DNA from: an uncultured Johnsonella sp.
Lineage (GTDB): Bacteria > Bacillota > Clostridia > Lachnospirales > Lachnospiraceae
NCBI GenBank assembly: GCA_900766185.1
Contig: CAAFUL010000102.1
Location: 1-32,307 of the forward strand
Direction of reading: 5' to 3'
Length of the DNA stretch: 32,307 nt
The position numbers and the translations under genes are program-made. Shown piece after piece: positions 30,285 through 32,307 of this stretch; within the stretch, counting starts at the first letter, position 1; every line of letters begins with the position of its first letter. Under the pieces are notes generated by a model. That model was given only the letters and a program-made list of their open reading frames with translations, was not told the origin of the DNA and did not search any database.

Positions 30285-32021
30285 TTATTTTATATCTTTA
30301 ACTATATTGTTAAGTTCTTCCGATAAGTTTTTAATTCTCTTATCAGCCTCTTCTACAGAACCCGCCTTAACTCCGTAATAAAGTTTAAGCTTAGGCTCTG
30401 TGCCTGAAGGTCGTATGCAAAGCCATGTGCTGTCCTCGCAGTCATAGTAAAGTACATTGGACTTTGGCAGTCCTGTTGCTTTAACGCTTCCGGACTCCAT
30501 ATTCTTTACCGTATCTTCCTGATAATCTCTTGCAAAAAGTACCTTATAACCTGAGAGCTTTTCAGGTGTGTTTTTTCTAAAGTACTCCATAATTCTTGCT
30601 ATCCTTTGTATACCCTCTATACCCGCAAGGTCTATGGAATTTACTCCGTCCCTATAGTATCCGTACTTTTTATAGATATCATTCATGACTTCCCATAAGC
30701 TCTTACCCTTAGACTTATAGTAAGCCATAGCCTCGCATAGGGCTACACTTGCTGACACCGCATCTTTATCTCTTGCATAAGTGCCTATAAGACAGCCGTA
30801 ACTCTCTTCCAAGCCAAACATGTACTCAAGCTTCTTGCTTGACTCATTCTCAAGTATCTCCTTACCTATCCACTTAAAGCCTGTGAGTACTTCCACTAGG
30901 GTGCAAGAATACTCCTTTGCTATGGCATCTACCAAATTGGTGGTTACTATGGACTTGACTACTTCTCCATTGGCAGGTAAAAGCCCGAGTTCGTTTCTTC
31001 TTGAGAGCAGATACTCACAAAGCAAAGAACCTGACATATTACCGGTCAAGGCAATATAGTCTTTGCTTACCTCATCCTTTACATATACACCGAGTCTGTC
31101 CGCATCAGGATCGGTAGCAAGCACTATGTCCGCATCCTTTTCCTTTGCCAGTTTAAGTGCAAGCTCAAAGGCAGCTTTAGACTCAGGATTAGGATACTTT
31201 ACAGTCGGGAAATTACCGTCAGGAAGCTCCTGTTCTTTTACCACATATACCTTGCTAAAACCAAGCTCACTAAGCACCCTTCTTACCGGAATATTGCCGG
31301 TTCCGTGGAGAGGAGTATATACTATACCAAGCTTATTTGCCTGTTCTTTTATAGCCTCCGGGCTAAGTACCTGCTCCTTTACCTTTGCTATATACTTATC
31401 ATCTATTTCACTTGAAATATCTTCATAAAGTCCCTTAGCCCTTGCCTCTTCTTCCAGCATGGTCTTAACCTTGGAATAATCTTCTATAGCAAGTACTTCT
31501 TTAAGTACTCCCTTATCATGAGGCGGTGTAAATTGTGCACCGTCTTCCCAATAAACCTTATAACCGTTGTAGTTTGAAGGGTTATGGCTTGCTGTAATAT
31601 TAACTCCGGATATGCACTTTAACTCTCTTACTGCAAACGAAAGCTCGGGTGTCGGTCTGAGAGAAGTAAAACGATATGCTTTTATTCCATTGGCAGCAAA
31701 TGTAAGTGCAGCCTCCTTTGAAAATATATCCGACATATTTCTTGAGTCATAAGCTATAGCTACACAGGCTCCTTCTATATTAAGGCTTTTTATATAATTG
31801 GCAAGTCCTTGAGTTGCCTTTCTTACCACATATATATTCATCCTGTTGGTTCCGGCACCTATAATACCTCTTAAACCTGCCGTTCCAAACTCAAGCTCTG
31901 TGTAAAATCTTTCTTTGATCTCAGCCTCATCTGCGGCTATAGCCTTAAGTTCGGACTTTGTATCCTCATCAAAATACGGACTTTGTAACCATTCTTCATA
32001 AATCTTTTTATAATCTCTCAT
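30285..32021 (-). CDS. Alpha-phosphoglucomutase/phosphomannomutase
   Basis: A 578-residue enzyme converting glucose 6-phosphate and glucose 1-phosphate, feeding cell-wall and capsule sugar nucleotides. The phosphoserine loop is TASHNPSNYNGYK (Ser about 142), the metal loop DPDADRLG (about 303), the sugar-binding loop GLEESYGC and the phosphate-binding loop RPSGTEPK (about 540). The length fits the PgcA type of Firmicutes. AAAGAGGTG precedes the ATG. Confidence 0.95.
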   Translation of the reverse strand: MRDYKKIYEEWLQSPYFDEDTKSELKAIAADEAEIKERFYTELEFGTAGLRGIIGAGTNRMNIYVVRKATQGLANYIKSLNIEGACVAIAYDSRNMSDIFSKEAALTFAANGIKAYRFTSLRPTPELSFAVRELKCISGVNITASHNPSNYNGYKVYWEDGAQFTPPHDKGVLKEVLAIEDYSKVKTMLEEEARAKGLYEDISSEIDDKYIAKVKEQVLSPEAIKEQANKLGIVYTPLHGTGNIPVRRVLSELGFSKVYVVKEQELPDGNFPTVKYPNPESKAAFELALKLAKEKDADIVLATDPDADRLGVYVKDEVSKDYIALTGNMSGSLLCEYLLSRRNELGLLPANGEVVKSIVTTNLVDAIAKEYSCTLVEVLTGFKWIGKEILENESSKKLEYMFGLEESYGCLIGTYARDKDAVSASVALCEAMAYYKSKGKSLWEVMNDIYKKYGYYRDGVNSIDLAGIEGIQRIARIMEYFRKNTPEKLSGYKVLFARDYQEDTVKNMESGSVKATGLPKSNVLYYDCEDSTWLCIRPSGTEPKLKLYYGVKAGSVEEADKRIKNLSEELNNIVKDIK

Positions 32022-32161
32022 AAGACACCTCTTTTACTGTATTTTTAGCTTCTATAACTTTGATATCCCTGCAATATAAAATATAACACGATTAAGCCTT
32101 GCTAACAAGTCTTATTATAGTTACAGTACGGGTGGATTATTTATAGAGCACCAAAATATGG

Positions 32162-32307
32162 CGGGGAGTTAGCAACATAAACAATTAAACAGCAATAATT
32201 AACAGAAACACTCCCTATTTCAATCATACTCGCAGTACTGTTAATAAAGTTTCGACAAATTTATTACAGACTGCGGAACTCGTGTGCTCGCCTACTCCGT
32301 GGCGAGC
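32162..32307. repeat. Dispersed palindromic repeat, right copy (inverted, truncated by window)
   Basis: The complement of this segment matches 56-200 nearly base for base, including the GCTCGCC/GGCGAGC hairpin, which is cut by the window end. See the left copy. Confidence 0.75.

Overview
The window looks like chromosomal DNA of a low-GC, strictly anaerobic Firmicute. The Lachnospiraceae-type Tad/Flp pilus operon (with DUF5702- and FHA-like members), the YhaO/YhaN pair and the overall AT-rich coding all fit that family. Host genes flank one integrated element. Both window ends are arms of the same ~145-bp repeat in inverted orientation, so the window may be a complete draft contig broken at repeats.

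Layout: (1) 1-2330, host: terminal repeat, iron-type alcohol dehydrogenase (-), a small lipoprotein (+) and a strong terminator. (2) about 2331-14177, an ~11.8-kb integrated element with a tyrosine integrase, two small hydrophobic-peptide toxin/antisense-RNA loci, divergent CI-like and Cro-like regulators, a winged-helix/excisionase-type protein, a TOPRIM/SF3 primase-helicase followed by clustered iterons (probable origin), a BRO-type antirepressor, ~1.9 kb of non-coding DNA packed with short hairpins, a ribbon-helix-helix repressor with three operators, a stand-alone HIRAN protein, small unknown ORFs and a sigma-region-4/ArpU-like regulator. There are no terminase, capsid, tail or lysis genes, so it reads as a phage satellite (PICI-like) rather than a full prophage. 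(3) 14.3-18.9 kb, host: asnS, then yhaO- and yhaN-like genes. (4) 19.0-29.0 kb, a leftward Tad/Flp pilus operon: tadZ-like, prepilin peptidase, tadA/cpaF, tadB, tadC, flp, DUF5702-like, TadE-like, second prepilin peptidase, short TadE-like, FHA protein. (5) 29.2-32.0 kb: a DUF2156 acyl/aminoacyl-transferase-like gene and alpha-phosphoglucomutase, then the right terminal repeat.

How it fits together: in the satellite, the repressor/Cro switch controls rightward expression of the HTH protein, primase-helicase and antirepressor. Integrase sits at the left end beside a possible att core, and the ArpU-like regulator sits at the right end. The two toxin loci between integrase and repressor have the architecture of par/Fst-type type I toxin-antitoxin modules: convergent RNAs, a shared bidirectional terminator and a direct repeat near both 5' ends. 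The most unusual parts are these twin modules, the hairpin field at 10.8-12.2 kb with its 72-bp-periodic CRISPR-like repeats and 15-bp minisatellite, and the triple RHH operator. All calls rest on reading the sequence by eye; no database search was run.
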